A stretch of 45,214 bases of DNA from Paracoccaceae bacterium (GCA_007692585.1 REBU01000080.1:1-45214), one strand, 5' to 3'; numbered from the stretch's first letter, positions 8,397 through 16,832 are shown. Made by a program: numbers and translations. The notes: a model not told the origin generated them from the sequence alone.

Positions 8397-8566
8397 TTTC
8401 GCGCCCGTGATGATCAACGCTGCGCGTTGCATGTCTTCGATGCTGTTGGAAGAACGGTTGCTGTCGCGGAAGGTCAACTCAGCCGCATAGCGGTGCAGGT
8501 GCTGCTTGCCGCAGTGCTGGTAAACGCCCTTGATGCCGCGCTTGAATATGACGCCGGACAAAGAGT
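8397..8566 (-). pseudogene. IS1595-type (ISXO2-like) transposase remnant
   Basis: On the minus strand the sequence encodes SGVIFKRGIKGVYQHCGKQH, LHRYAAELTFRDSNRSSNS and DMQRAALIITGAKG, a recognisable C-terminal piece of the IS1595/ISXO2 DDE domain (compare FKRGMKGxYQHC...HLHRYLAEFDFRYN). The N-terminal two-thirds are missing: the piece begins at the stop codon of the NDUFS4-like gene. The C-terminus is cut by the right end of the IS5 element at 8396. It has no start and is inactive. The exact boundary on the 8566 side is uncertain by about 20 bases. Confidence 0.75.
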
Positions 8567-8878
8567 TCAGTGCGTCCAGACCTGCCGACGGTTGGTCGCG
8601 AAGTTATCCCCATAACCGCCGGGGCGCAGATTAGCACGCCGTTCCTTTGGCTGGATGACCACATAGTCGATCGCGTGATCCTTTGCATAGGCCTCGGCAG
8701 CCTCTGGCGAGTCAAAGCGCAGCTTGACCTGGGCATCCATGTCAGCTGAGCTGGTCCAGCCCATAAGCGGATCAATGCGCCGGGACATCGCAGGCGAGAA
8801 TTCCAGCACCCAGAGCTTTGTCTTGCCCGTCCCTGACTGCATGGCTGTTCGGGCGGGTCGGTAGATTCGAGCGCGCAT
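8567..8878 (-). CDS. NDUFS4-like complex I accessory subunit (ETC complex I subunit, PF04800)
   Basis: A 103-residue homologue of the mitochondrial 18-kDa complex I subunit NDUFS4, a supernumerary NADH:quinone oxidoreductase protein kept in alphaproteobacteria. It begins [16 protein letters not shown], carries WVLEF and [19 protein letters not shown], and ends [17 protein letters not shown], all typical. The ATG has AGGAG eight bases upstream. It lies alone, away from any nuo operon. Its 5' region contains a promoter near 9028-9056 and a strongly structured segment at 8951-9020, so expression may be controlled post-transcriptionally. A transposase remnant starts at its stop codon. Confidence 0.93.
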   Translation of the reverse strand: MRARIYRPARTAMQSGTGKTKLWVLEFSPAMSRRIDPLMGWTSSADMDAQVKLRFDSPEAAEAYAKDHAIDYVVIQPKERRANLRPGGYGDNFATNRRQVWTH

Positions 8879-8950
8879 GACACTTTCTCCTGACATCGTT
8901 TCGCTTATCAGCAAAACCAGCCCAATATGCAAGAGCATACCCTGACAAGT

Positions 8951-9020
8951 GCAGGCGAGACGAGGTTCCGAAAGGAGGGAACGAGGAGTAATCTTCCGGC
9001 GAACACCATGTCTCACCTGC
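8951..9020 (-). ncRNA. Candidate structured leader or small RNA with an anti-Shine-Dalgarno loop
   Basis: Read on the minus strand, the 70 bases open with GCAGGTGAGAC and close with GTCTCGCCTGC, an 11-bp stem that is complete only as minus-strand RNA (one U-G pair; it would be C-A on the plus strand). Inside are a small GGU-GUUC-GCC hairpin and a second hairpin GUUCC/GGAAC whose loop is CUCCUUUC; with the adjoining C this equals CCUCCUUUC, the 16S rRNA 3' tail. The predicted transcription start from 9028-9056 falls at the first base of the stem. It may be a small RNA or the leader of the NDUFS4-like gene 73 bases downstream. No U-tract follows. Family unknown. Confidence 0.45.
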
Positions 9021-9027
9021 TGGGGAA

Positions 9028-9056
9028 AAGCTAGCTTCGGCGCGGGGTTGTGGCAA
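9028..9056 (-). promoter_or_regulatory. Candidate sigma-70-type promoter for the structured RNA / NDUFS4-like gene
   Basis: Minus strand reads TTGCCA, 17 bases, then TAGCTT, giving a start near 9021. Upstream lies an AT-rich block with the 12-bp palindrome AAATATATATTT (9073-9084), striking in this GC-rich genome and possibly an UP-like element. The remainder of the 8879-9233 intergenic region holds no gene that I can support. Confidence 0.4.
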
Positions 9057-9233
9057 GTTTATTATCAATCTGAAATATATATTTTATGATCGCGCTGGAC
9101 CTGCAGCAGCGCTTGCAAGAATTTGCGGCCAAAACTGCGCAGAGGGCTACCTGCAGCATGGCCAGAAGCCCCTTCACATCTGCCCCCTGCCCGCGTATAG
9201 CCCAAGCCCAACACCGACAGGAGCGTGACCGGG

Positions 9234-10025
9234 ATGCAACTTTCAGCCAACCTCAACATCATGATCAACGCGGCGCGCAAGGCGGGCCGGTCGCTGGTCA
9301 AGGATTTCCGCGAGGTGGAAAATTTGCAGGTCTCGTCCAAGGCCGCAGGCGATTTCGTCAGCCGCGCGGATATCGCATCGGAAAAGATCATCCGCGAGAT
9401 GCTGATGGAAGCGCGGCCGAATTACGGTTGGCTGGGCGAGGAATCCGAGCCGGTCGAGGGCAAGGACCCGACACGGCGCTGGATCGTGGATCCGCTGGAC
9501 GGGACCACGAATTTTCTGCACGGTCTGCCGCATTGGGCGATTTCCATCGCGCTGGAATTCAAGGGCGAGATCGTCGCGGGCGTGGTTTTCGACCCGGCGA
9601 AGGATGAACTCTACTATGCCGAAAAGGGCATGGGCTGCTTCATGAATGACCGCCGTCTGCGCGTGTCCAATCGCGCCACGATGATCGAGTGCATTTTCGC
9701 GACCGGTGTGCCTTTTGCCGCGAAACGCACCCTGCCTGCGATGCTGCACGATCTGGCGCAACTGATGCCGGCCTGTTCCGGTGTGCGCAGATGGGGGGCC
9801 GCATCGCTGGACCTCGCTTATGTGGCCGCAGGGCGCTATGATGGCTATTGGGAGCGCGAATTGCAGCCCTGGGACATCGCGGCAGGCCTGCTACTGGTGC
9901 GCGAGGCTGGCGGCTTTACTGGCCCCATCCGCGAAGATGCCGGGATTTTCGAGCGCGGCGAGATCATCGCGGCCAATGCCGAGATCTTCGGAAGTTTCGC
10001 CAAGCTGATCCGCACTCGCCCCTGA
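9234..10025 (+). CDS. suhB: Inositol monophosphatase family protein (SuhB-like)
   Basis: A 263-residue metal-dependent phosphatase of the inositol monophosphatase family. The magnesium-site motifs are visible: GEE at 68-70, DPLDGTTNFLHG from residue 86, and QPWDIAAG with the aspartate at 214. The family hydrolyses myo-inositol phosphate; SuhB is also an RNA polymerase/ribosome-assembly factor in E. coli, so the cellular role is open. The ATG is chosen because AGGAG lies ten bases upstream; a GTG at 9225 is too close to that site. aroQ follows after 15 bases and is probably cotranscribed. Confidence 0.93.
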   Translation: MQLSANLNIMINAARKAGRSLVKDFREVENLQVSSKAAGDFVSRADIASEKIIREMLMEARPNYGWLGEESEPVEGKDPTRRWIVDPLDGTTNFLHGLPHWAISIALEFKGEIVAGVVFDPAKDELYYAEKGMGCFMNDRRLRVSNRATMIECIFATGVPFAAKRTLPAMLHDLAQLMPACSGVRRWGAASLDLAYVAAGRYDGYWERELQPWDIAAGLLLVREAGGFTGPIREDAGIFERGEIIAANAEIFGSFAKLIRTRP

Positions 10026-10040
10026 CAAGGTTGCCTGCTG

Positions 10041-10475
10041 ATGCCGATGATTCATATCCTCAACGGCCCGAACCTGAACCTGCTGGGCCAGCGCGAGCCC
10101 ACGCTATACGGGCATGAGACCCTGGCGGATGTCGAAGCCGCCTGCGCCGCGCTGGCAGCAGAATTGGGGCTGGAGATAGAGTTCGCCCAGTCCAACCATG
10201 AAGGCGCGATTGTCGAACAGATTCACGCCGCACGCCTTGCGGCGCAGGGTGTGATCATCAATGCCGGGGCTTATACGCATACCTCTGTGGCGATCCTCGA
10301 CGCGCTGAGCGCATTCGAAGGCCCGGTCGTCGAAGTGCACATCACCAATATCCACCGCCGCGAAGCGTTTCGCCACCACTCATATGTCAGCCAGCGGGCC
10401 GATGCGATGATTGCGGGCTGTGGCACGCAAGGCTATCTGCTGGCGCTGCGCCACATGGCCCAACGGCTGCGCTGA
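10041..10475 (+). CDS. aroQ: 3-dehydroquinate dehydratase, type II
   Basis: A 144-residue type II dehydroquinase, which converts 3-dehydroquinate to 3-dehydroshikimate in the shikimate pathway. The N-terminal signature [19 protein letters not shown] includes the catalytic tyrosine and flexible-loop arginine; [16 protein letters not shown] and [18 protein letters not shown] complete the active site. Length is typical of the dodecameric enzyme. A second in-frame ATG lies two codons in and could be the true start. It follows suhB by 15 bases and precedes a weak terminator-like hairpin. Confidence 0.97.
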   Translation: MPMIHILNGPNLNLLGQREPTLYGHETLADVEAACAALAAELGLEIEFAQSNHEGAIVEQIHAARLAAQGVIINAGAYTHTSVAILDALSAFEGPVVEVHITNIHRREAFRHHSYVSQRADAMIAGCGTQGYLLALRHMAQRLR

Positions 10476-10515
10476 GCGCCGCGCGTAACTCACAGAGCAC
10501 ATGCGACCTAAGAAG

Positions 10516-10543
10516 GGGGCCACAAGCCCCTGATTTCGTTTTA
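10516..10543 (+). terminator. Possible Rho-independent terminator after aroQ
   Basis: A 5-bp GGGGC/GCCCC stem with the loop CACAA is followed by TGATTTCGTTTT. The stem is short and the T-run is interrupted, so efficiency is doubtful, but it separates the suhB-aroQ unit from the signalling genes. Confidence 0.4.
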
Positions 10544-10588
10544 TGCTGTATCACGGGGAGTGGTGACACAAAGAAGAGCGAGCACATC

Positions 10589-11299
10589 ATGCGTGAAACG
10601 ATGATCACAATGGAGGCTGTCACCACAGAGAGGGACGAGATGATACTGGTGATCGATGACCATCCGCTGTTTTGCGAAGCCTTGCAGATCACCCTCTCCG
10701 AGGCACTGGGCAAAGCGCGTGTGGAAACGGCCAGCGCATTGGGGGTGGCGCTGGAGCTGTTGCGCGGCGGGCTGGAAGTGGACACGATCATCCTCGACCT
10801 CAATCTGCCCGATGTTGCGGGGCTCGACGGGTTGACGCGGCTGCGCAACGCGGCGCCGGGGGTGCCGGTCATCGTGGTTTCGTCAATGAGCGAGGATCGG
10901 ATCATCACCGCTGTTCTGCATGCGGGAGCGGCCGGTTTCGTGCCCAAACATGCCCCGCGCGACGCCTTTGTGACAGCCATCCGCGCCGCAGCGCAGGGCG
11001 GGATCTATCTGCCGCAGGGCTACACGGCGCCGTCCAAGGACGCCCCACCGGATGCCGAGCGCGCAGCACTTGACCGGCTGGCGGATCTGACACCGCAACA
11101 GGGCCGGATCTTGGCGCTGGTCTGCGAGGGCTATCTCAACAAGCAAATCGCCTATGAGCTGTCGATTTCCGAAACCACCGTGAAGGCGCATGTGACGGCG
11201 ATCCTGCGCAAGCTTGGCGCACAGAGCCGCACCCAGGCCGTGCGTATCGCCAATTCAGCCAGTTTCGCCGAAATCCTGCGTGATCGCGACCCGTCATGA
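10589..11299 (+). CDS. LuxR/NarL-type response regulator
   Basis: A 236-residue two-component regulator. The receiver domain (about 18-130) has the acid pair in VIDDHP, the phosphoacceptor D70 in TIILDLNLPD and the lysine K120 in FVPKHAP. The C-terminal helix-turn-helix (about 165-228) reads LTPQQGRILALVCEGYLNKQ and ISETTVKAHVTAILRKLGA, typical of GerE/LuxR. The start is ambiguous: the ATG used here lacks a clear ribosome site, whereas the ATG at 10640, directly before ILVIDDHP, has AGAGGG five bases upstream. It precedes the FIST and kinase genes on the same strand and is the likely output of that kinase. Confidence 0.93.
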   Translation: MRETMITMEAVTTERDEMILVIDDHPLFCEALQITLSEALGKARVETASALGVALELLRGGLEVDTIILDLNLPDVAGLDGLTRLRNAAPGVPVIVVSSMSEDRIITAVLHAGAAGFVPKHAPRDAFVTAIRAAAQGGIYLPQGYTAPSKDAPPDAERAALDRLADLTPQQGRILALVCEGYLNKQIAYELSISETTVKAHVTAILRKLGAQSRTQAVRIANSASFAEILRDRDPS

Positions 11300-11392
11300 C
11301 GCAGCGCCTGCGCGCATCAAAGCCTTTGCCTCGGGGCGCGGTGATGCGCTAAGACAGGCTGTCATGGTCCATCGCCAGGGGAGGGGTGCTGG

Positions 11393-12595
11393 ATGTTACC
11401 AAACACGTCGTTCATTACGCGGGTGCAGTCCGACGCGCCCGGAACTGCTGAGGCGATTGCCGAAGTGCTGTCGAAACTTGTGCCCGAAGATCTTGCCCTG
11501 ATCATCCTGTTTGTGGGCGAAGGCCATGATCTGGACGTGATCGAGCAGGCGCTTGCGCCAGTCACCCGTCAGACCCAGATCATCGGATGCACGACGGCCG
11601 GTGAAATCGGCGCGGGCGGCTATCTTGAAGGGCAGATCGTTGCGATGGGCCTGCCGCGCAGCCTGTTCCGGGTGGCGACCGGGCATCTGAGCAATCTGCG
11701 CCAGTTCGGCCCGGAAGCCGCGCGCGATCTGGCCTTCGAGCTGCGCGCGGAAGTCACCTTCTCGACGGCGGATTGGGCCAATGAGGTGGCTTTCCTGCTC
11801 AGCGACGGGCTGTCGCTGATGGAAGATCAACTCGTCTGGGCCCTCTCCGAGGCGCTGGGCCAGAGCCCGCTCGTGGGGGGATCGGCGGGCGACGGGCTGA
11901 GTTTTGGCAAGACTTTCGTGTTGCATGACGGCCGGTTCCTGACCGATGCGGCGGTGCTTGCGCTGTTGCGCACGCCCTGCCGGGTGACGGCGTTCCGCTT
12001 CGATCATCTCGAACCCACGGATCACCGGATGGTCGTGACCGATGCCGACCCCGCGCAACGTTTGGTGCGCGGCATCAACGGGATGCCTGCGGGGCCGGAA
12101 TATGCGCGCATTCTCGGCAAAGACCCGCAGCAGCTCTCGCCCTTCATCTTCGCGGCCAATCCGGTCGTCTCAAAGATCGGCGACGACCACCACGTTCTGG
12201 CCATCCAGCGTGTTGAACCCGATGGCACCTTGCGCTTCTTCTCTGCGATCGAGCCGGGGCTGGTGCTGCGCCTGGCGCAAAGCACCGATCTGGAGGCGCA
12301 TCTGGAACGCGAATTGAACCGCCTTGCGCCCAAAGGCGAAACCCCGGCGATTCTGGCCTGCGACTGCATCCTGCGCAGGCTGGAGGCCGAAAATACTCAA
12401 AGCGCGCATCGCATCTCCAGGCTGCTGGACCGTTTCGGGGTGACAGGCTTCAACACCTATGGCGAGCAATTCAATCTGGTACATGTGAATCAGACCTTCA
12501 CCGGGCTGGCTTTTTATCCGCCCGATGATGACACGGACGCGCTGGCCAACAGCGATTTTACGGCACATCTTGTGAAGACCCGCGCGGATGCCTGA
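11393..12595 (+). CDS. FIST-domain sensor protein (NosP-like)
   Basis: A 400-residue soluble protein with FIST-N (about 30-225, with GCTTAGEIGAGGYLEG) and FIST-C (about 230-385, with PAILACDCILRRLE and GFNTYGEQFN) domains. FIST proteins next to histidine kinases include NosP, a heme protein that senses nitric oxide and controls the partner kinase in Pseudomonas and Vibrio. Several histidines are present (for example GDDHHVLA and FDHLEPTDHRM), but I cannot say which, if any, binds heme. The ATG has AGGGG seven bases upstream. Its last eight bases overlap the hybrid kinase start, implying translational coupling and a shared pathway. Heme binding is inference. Confidence 0.9.
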   Translation: MLPNTSFITRVQSDAPGTAEAIAEVLSKLVPEDLALIILFVGEGHDLDVIEQALAPVTRQTQIIGCTTAGEIGAGGYLEGQIVAMGLPRSLFRVATGHLSNLRQFGPEAARDLAFELRAEVTFSTADWANEVAFLLSDGLSLMEDQLVWALSEALGQSPLVGGSAGDGLSFGKTFVLHDGRFLTDAAVLALLRTPCRVTAFRFDHLEPTDHRMVVTDADPAQRLVRGINGMPAGPEYARILGKDPQQLSPFIFAANPVVSKIGDDHHVLAIQRVEPDGTLRFFSAIEPGLVLRLAQSTDLEAHLERELNRLAPKGETPAILACDCILRRLEAENTQSAHRISRLLDRFGVTGFNTYGEQFNLVHVNQTFTGLAFYPPDDDTDALANSDFTAHLVKTRADA

Positions 12596-14867
12596 GAAGT
12601 TTCTGATCGACAATCTGAGCCCCGAGGAAGAAAACGCGCGGCTTCGCGCGATCATCGGCGCACTGATGGATCGTTCGGAACGCGCCACCCAAAGCCCCAA
12701 CCGCCCCATAGGCCAGCTCAGCCATGTGGTCGCGATGGAGCAGCAGATCCGCACCCGCACCCGCGATCTGGCCGAGACACTGGATCGGCTGCGGATCTCG
12801 AATGCACGGCTGTCGCAAGCCGAACGCGAGGCCGTGAATGCCCGCAACGCGCTTGCGGATGCGCTGGAAGCGATGAGCGAAGGCTTCGCGATGTTTGATG
12901 CGCAGGACCGGCTGACGATGTGGAATTCGCGCTTTTGCGCCGATTTGCCGGATGTGCGTACGCGCATCGAGCAGGGGCTGTTCTTCCAGCAATATGTGCA
13001 ATTCGTCTCGGAAAGCCCCGCGCTGAACCTGCCCGGCCATGTCGCGCGCGACGACTGGGTGGCGCAGCGCATCGAGAGCCACCGGCGGCGTGACGTGAAT
13101 TTCATGGTTCCGCTGATCGAGGATCAGTGGTTGCAGGTCTCTGAGCAGCGCATGGTGTCGGGCGGCACGGCGGTCACCCAGACCGATGTGACCGGCATGG
13201 TGCGCAATGCCCGCGAAGAGCGCACCAAGCTGCTCGACGAGCAGGCCCAGATGGTGCGCGCGACGCTTGATCACATCGATCAGGGCGTGATGATCTTTGA
13301 CGCCAAGGCGCGGCTTGCAGGCTGGAACCGACGCTTGCGCGAGTTGTTTTCGCCGCCGGTGGATCTGCTGACCACGGGCACGCCTTTTGCCACGATCCTG
13401 AACAATCTGATGCGCCGCCGCCAGTTGGGGCGCAGCAATATCCGCGCCACATTGACGGAGTGGGTCGAGGGACCGCCCTTCCGCCCGCCGCTCAATCTGG
13501 AGGTGGTGCAGGATGAAGGCATCGTGCTCGAATTGTCGGCGCAGGCCATGCCTGACAGGGGATTCGTGATTTCGTTCAACGACCTGACCAAGGAGCGCCG
13601 CGCGATTGCCGAGATGCACCGGCTCAACGAGACGCTGGAAGCGCGGGTGCGCGCCCGCACGCTGGAGCTGGAATCGGCCCGCGACGAGGCCGAGCGCGCC
13701 AATGCCTCGAAATCGCGCTTCGTGGCATCGGCAAGCCATGATCTGCTGCAGCCGCTGAATGCGGCGAAACTCTTCATCGCGTCGCTGTCGTCGATGGAGA
13801 ATGCGCCCGCGCAGGCGCGGCTGATCGAGCGGATCACCTCTGCTTTCGGGTCTGTCGAGCAAATCCTCGGCGCATTGCTCGATATCTCGAAATTCGATAT
13901 TGGTGTGGCGCGCGCGAAGCCCGAAACCATCGCCCTTGGCCCGCTTCTGGCCCGCCTGCGCGAAGAGTTCATGCCCATGGCCATCGCGCGCGGGTTGTCG
14001 CTGCGGATCCATGACACAAGCGCGCATGTCACCTCTGATGCGGTCTATCTGAAGCGCATTCTGCAAAACCTGCTGTCGAATGCGATTCGGTACACTGATG
14101 AGGGCCGCATCGTGCTGGGGGTGCGACGCTGCAGGGGGGCCCTGCGCATCGAGGTCTGGGACAGTGGCCCCGGCATTCCGGAACATCAACAGGCCGATGT
14201 GTTTCAGGAATTCACCCGGCTTGATCCGGCGCGGGGCGACAGTGGCATGGGGCTGGGACTTGCGATTGTCGAACAGGCCTGCGCGCTGCTCCATCATCCG
14301 CTGTCGCTGCGCTCGGTCGTCGGACGCGGCACAGTATTTCACGTCACGGTGCCCCTCGCTGATGCCCCCGTCGCCAACGCGACCGGCACGGCCAGTTTTG
14401 ACGCCACGCGCGAAGCCCTTGAAGATCTGTTGGTGCTGGTGGTTGAAAACGACCCGGAGGTGCGCAGCGCCATGATGGGTGTGCTGGAGGATTGGGGCAC
14501 AAGCCCGATCGAAGCCACCGATCTGGCACAGGCGCAGGAACAGATCGCTGAATTCGGCCTCGCGCCCGACGTGATCCTGGCCGATTATCAGCTAGACGCA
14601 GGGGCCACCGGACTGGAGCTGATCAGCGCCTTGCGCGCGCAGCATGGGCCCATTCCCGCCGTGCTGATCACCGCCAATCACAGCCCTGATCTGATGGAAC
14701 AGGCCGAATCCGAAGGGATCTTGCTGATGACGAAGCCACTGGCGCTGCGCCGGCTGCGGCGGCTGTTGCAGCATGTGCCGCTCTATAATGACACAAGCCG
14801 ACCCGATACAGCGGCCTTGCGCGGCGATCACAGCTATTGGCTGCGCCATGCGCCGGGCGAAAGCTGA
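12588..14867 (+). CDS. Hybrid histidine kinase with two PAS-like domains and a receiver (NahK-like)
   Basis: A 759-residue cytoplasmic kinase without membrane segments. Order: coiled coil (about 45-90), PAS_7-like domain (about 90-205, LEAMSEGFAMFDAQDRLTMW), second PAS_7-like domain (about 225-335, DHIDQGVMIFDAKARLAGW), coiled coil (335-375), HisKA with H384 in SASHDLLQPLNAAK, HATPase with N494/N498 and DSGPGIP, then a receiver (about 615-730) with D666 in ILADYQLD. The SHDLLQPLNA box is that of the NahK/ErcS' kinase group. No Hpt domain is present, so transfer to the LuxR regulator would be direct or need a separate carrier. It overlaps the FIST gene by eight bases and ends seven bases before the convergent lpxB stop. 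Confidence 0.94.
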   Translation: MPEKFLIDNLSPEEENARLRAIIGALMDRSERATQSPNRPIGQLSHVVAMEQQIRTRTRDLAETLDRLRISNARLSQAEREAVNARNALADALEAMSEGFAMFDAQDRLTMWNSRFCADLPDVRTRIEQGLFFQQYVQFVSESPALNLPGHVARDDWVAQRIESHRRRDVNFMVPLIEDQWLQVSEQRMVSGGTAVTQTDVTGMVRNAREERTKLLDEQAQMVRATLDHIDQGVMIFDAKARLAGWNRRLRELFSPPVDLLTTGTPFATILNNLMRRRQLGRSNIRATLTEWVEGPPFRPPLNLEVVQDEGIVLELSAQAMPDRGFVISFNDLTKERRAIAEMHRLNETLEARVRARTLELESARDEAERANASKSRFVASASHDLLQPLNAAKLFIASLSSMENAPAQARLIERITSAFGSVEQILGALLDISKFDIGVARAKPETIALGPLLARLREEFMPMAIARGLSLRIHDTSAHVTSDAVYLKRILQNLLSNAIRYTDEGRIVLGVRRCRGALRIEVWDSGPGIPEHQQADVFQEFTRLDPARGDSGMGLGLAIVEQACALLHHPLSLRSVVGRGTVFHVTVPLADAPVANATGTASFDATREALEDLLVLVVENDPEVRSAMMGVLEDWGTSPIEATDLAQAQEQIAEFGLAPDVILADYQLDAGATGLELISALRAQHGPIPAVLITANHSPDLMEQAESEGILLMTKPLALRRLRRLLQHVPLYNDTSRPDTAALRGDHSYWLRHAPGES

Positions 14868-14874
14868 GCGCGCG

Positions 14875-16017
14875 CTACAAGTTGCGGCGGCGTTCGAGGA
14901 AGTTCAGCACAGACTGGGCCGCGCGCAGGCCCGGCGCGGTCTGCCCCTGCCCCAGCCGTGTCATGGTGGTCTGCATCGCCTGAAGCTGCGCCGCGCGCGC
15001 GGCAGGGCTGTCGATCAGCACGCGCAGGCGCTGCGCGATCTTCTGCGGCTGGCACTCGCGGCCCAGATATTCCGGAATGGCGCGGGTTTCACTGACCAGA
15101 TTGACCAGCGTGACCGTGTCGATGCGGATCAGGCGCTCTGCCAGCCAGCGTGTGAGCCAGTTCACATCATAGGCGATCACCATCGGGATCTGACTGGCCG
15201 CAAGTTCCAGCGACACTGTGCCCGAAGCCGCCAGCGCCAGATCGGCCAGATCAAAGGCCGCGCGCTTCTCGCCCGGATCGGTCAGCACATCCGCGGCCAC
15301 TGGCCAGCGGCCCACCGCCGCGCGCATGTCGGCCGCACGCTCGGCCACGCTGGGCACGAGAACCTGCATCCCGGTCGCGCCGAGACGCTCCAACGCGGCC
15401 CCGAAGACCGGAGCATGGCGCGCGATCTCGCCGCGGCGCGATCCGGGCAGGACGAGCAGGATCGGGGCAGGAAAGCGCGCGCGCAAGGCCGCGCGCTCCG
15501 CCTCGGTGGCGCGCGGCTCGGCGACCACCGGGTGGCCCACGAAATCGCAGCTCATGCCCGCCGCTTCCATATAGGGCGGCTCGAAGGGCAGAAGCGCCAG
15601 CACATGATCCACCAAGGGTGCCATTTTCGCCGCGCGGCCCGGACGCCAGGCCCAGACCGACGGGGCGACATAATGCACGACGGGCAGATCGGCGCGCTGT
15701 GCGCGTGCGCGGCGGAGCACGCGCAGGCAGAAATCCGGGCTGTCGATGGTGATCACCAGATCGGGCCGGGTGTCAGCAATCGCTTGCGCGGTTTCGCCGA
15801 TGCGGCGCAGCAGGAGGACCGCGCGGGGCAGGACTTCGGCGATCCCCATGACCGAGAGATCCGACATGGGAAAGCGCGACACAAGACCCTGCGCGGCCAT
15901 GTCCGGCCCGCCGATGCCGTCGAATTGCGCCATGGGCTGCAATTCCCGCAGGCCAGCCAAAAGCGCCCCCCCGAGCTTGTCGCCAGACGGCTCGCCTGCG
16001 ATGACGAAGATCTTCAC
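14875..16017 (-). CDS. lpxB: Lipid-A-disaccharide synthase
   Basis: A 380-residue GT19 glycosyltransferase that joins lipid X and UDP-2,3-diacylglucosamine into the lipid A disaccharide at the inner-membrane surface. The signature IFVIAGEPSGDKLGG starts the protein; GIGGPDMAAQGL, TIDSPDFCLRV, HYVAPSVWAW and PILLVLPGSRRGEI are all typical. Translation is assigned to a GTG that overlaps the lpxI stop as GTGA, with GAGGGG just upstream; the longer ATG frame to 16035 would lie inside lpxI. It is the last gene of the bamA-to-lpxB operon. Confidence 0.97.
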   Translation of the reverse strand: MKIFVIAGEPSGDKLGGALLAGLRELQPMAQFDGIGGPDMAAQGLVSRFPMSDLSVMGIAEVLPRAVLLLRRIGETAQAIADTRPDLVITIDSPDFCLRVLRRARAQRADLPVVHYVAPSVWAWRPGRAAKMAPLVDHVLALLPFEPPYMEAAGMSCDFVGHPVVAEPRATEAERAALRARFPAPILLVLPGSRRGEIARHAPVFGAALERLGATGMQVLVPSVAERAADMRAAVGRWPVAADVLTDPGEKRAAFDLADLALAASGTVSLELAASQIPMVIAYDVNWLTRWLAERLIRIDTVTLVNLVSETRAIPEYLGRECQPQKIAQRLRVLIDSPAARAAQLQAMQTTMTRLGQGQTAPGLRAAQSVLNFLERRRNL

Positions 16018-16832
16018 GCCCCCTCGCGCGCCCAAAGCGCCAGTCCCAGCGCATCCGCCCGCGCGATCATCTCGGCACGCTCGATGAGCAACACGCCCCC
16101 GGCTTCAAACGCGACCCCCCCCAGCCCGGCTGCATGGGCGCGCGTGACCGTGTCAGGCCCGAGAGCGGGCAGATCGATCCGGCGGTCCTGGCCCGGTTTG
16201 GGCGCTTTGCAGAACACGCCGCCGTCAGGCAGCGCCGCCCCATCCGCGCGCAATTGCGCCAGATGCGCGAGCATCGCGTCAGTGCCCGGCAGGGCCTCCA
16301 ATGCCAGACATTGCCCGCGCGCGACAACACAGCCCTGCCCCACATCCGCCGCCCCCGTCAGACGCAGGATCTCAAAGCCGCGCGCCGCGTCCTGTTTTTG
16401 CGCGGGCTTCGGCGCGACAGCGCCAAGCACCCCCGGCGCGGCGACAAGCTCGGGGCAAATCTCCTGCGCGCCCACAACTTCGATGCCCCATTCGCCCATC
16501 AGCGCGATCACCTCGCGCAGTGTGCCATCATCGCCCTGCTGCATCGCGGCCATGATGCGCGGCAAAAGCTGCATGGTGGCCGGGTCGATCAGCGCAGGAT
16601 CAAGTTGGGGACGATGCACACCGCCCGCAAACACCGCCTTTGTGACGCCCTGATCCTGCAGATGGTCCAGAAACGGCACCAGACGTTCCAGCCGGAAGCG
16701 CAGCACATCGCCGCGCGCCTGGCTGAGCGTCTCGAACCCCTCCAACTCTGCCAGCAGCGCCGCAGTGCCCAGCTGCGCGGCCAGCATCCCCGGCAAGGCC
16801 CCCCGGCCCGCGATCAGGGCGATCTTGCTCAT
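16014..16832 (-). CDS. lpxI: UDP-2,3-diacylglucosamine diphosphatase LpxI
   Basis: A 272-residue LpxI (DUF1009) protein, which cleaves UDP-2,3-diacylglucosamine to lipid X and UMP; alphaproteobacteria use it in place of LpxH. The N-terminus MSKIALIAGRGALPGMLA and the blocks GEWGIEVVGAQEICPEL, FCKAPKPGQDRRIDLPALGP and GLGGVAFEAGGVLLIER are diagnostic. It starts as ATGA over the lpxA stop and ends as GTGA over the lpxB start, so the three lipid A genes are translationally coupled. Confidence 0.97.
   Translation of the reverse strand: MSKIALIAGRGALPGMLAAQLGTAALLAELEGFETLSQARGDVLRFRLERLVPFLDHLQDQGVTKAVFAGGVHRPQLDPALIDPATMQLLPRIMAAMQQGDDGTLREVIALMGEWGIEVVGAQEICPELVAAPGVLGAVAPKPAQKQDAARGFEILRLTGAADVGQGCVVARGQCLALEALPGTDAMLAHLAQLRADGAALPDGGVFCKAPKPGQDRRIDLPALGPDTVTRAHAAGLGGVAFEAGGVLLIERAEMIARADALGLALWAREGA

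Noticed and set aside
8951-9020. Signal recognition particle (4.5S) RNA
   Set aside because: The plus strand shows GTTCC-GAAA-GGAGGGAAC, superficially like the SRP tetraloop hairpin, but the conserved AGCAGCC/AGCAACC side of the internal loop is absent and the closing stem pairs better on the minus strand.
12558-14342. 594-codon minus-strand open frame
   Set aside because: Antisense to the hybrid histidine kinase; no motif supports it.
14773-16653. 626-codon plus-strand open frame
   Set aside because: Antisense to lpxB and lpxI, both of which are convincing by motif and by 4-bp overlaps.
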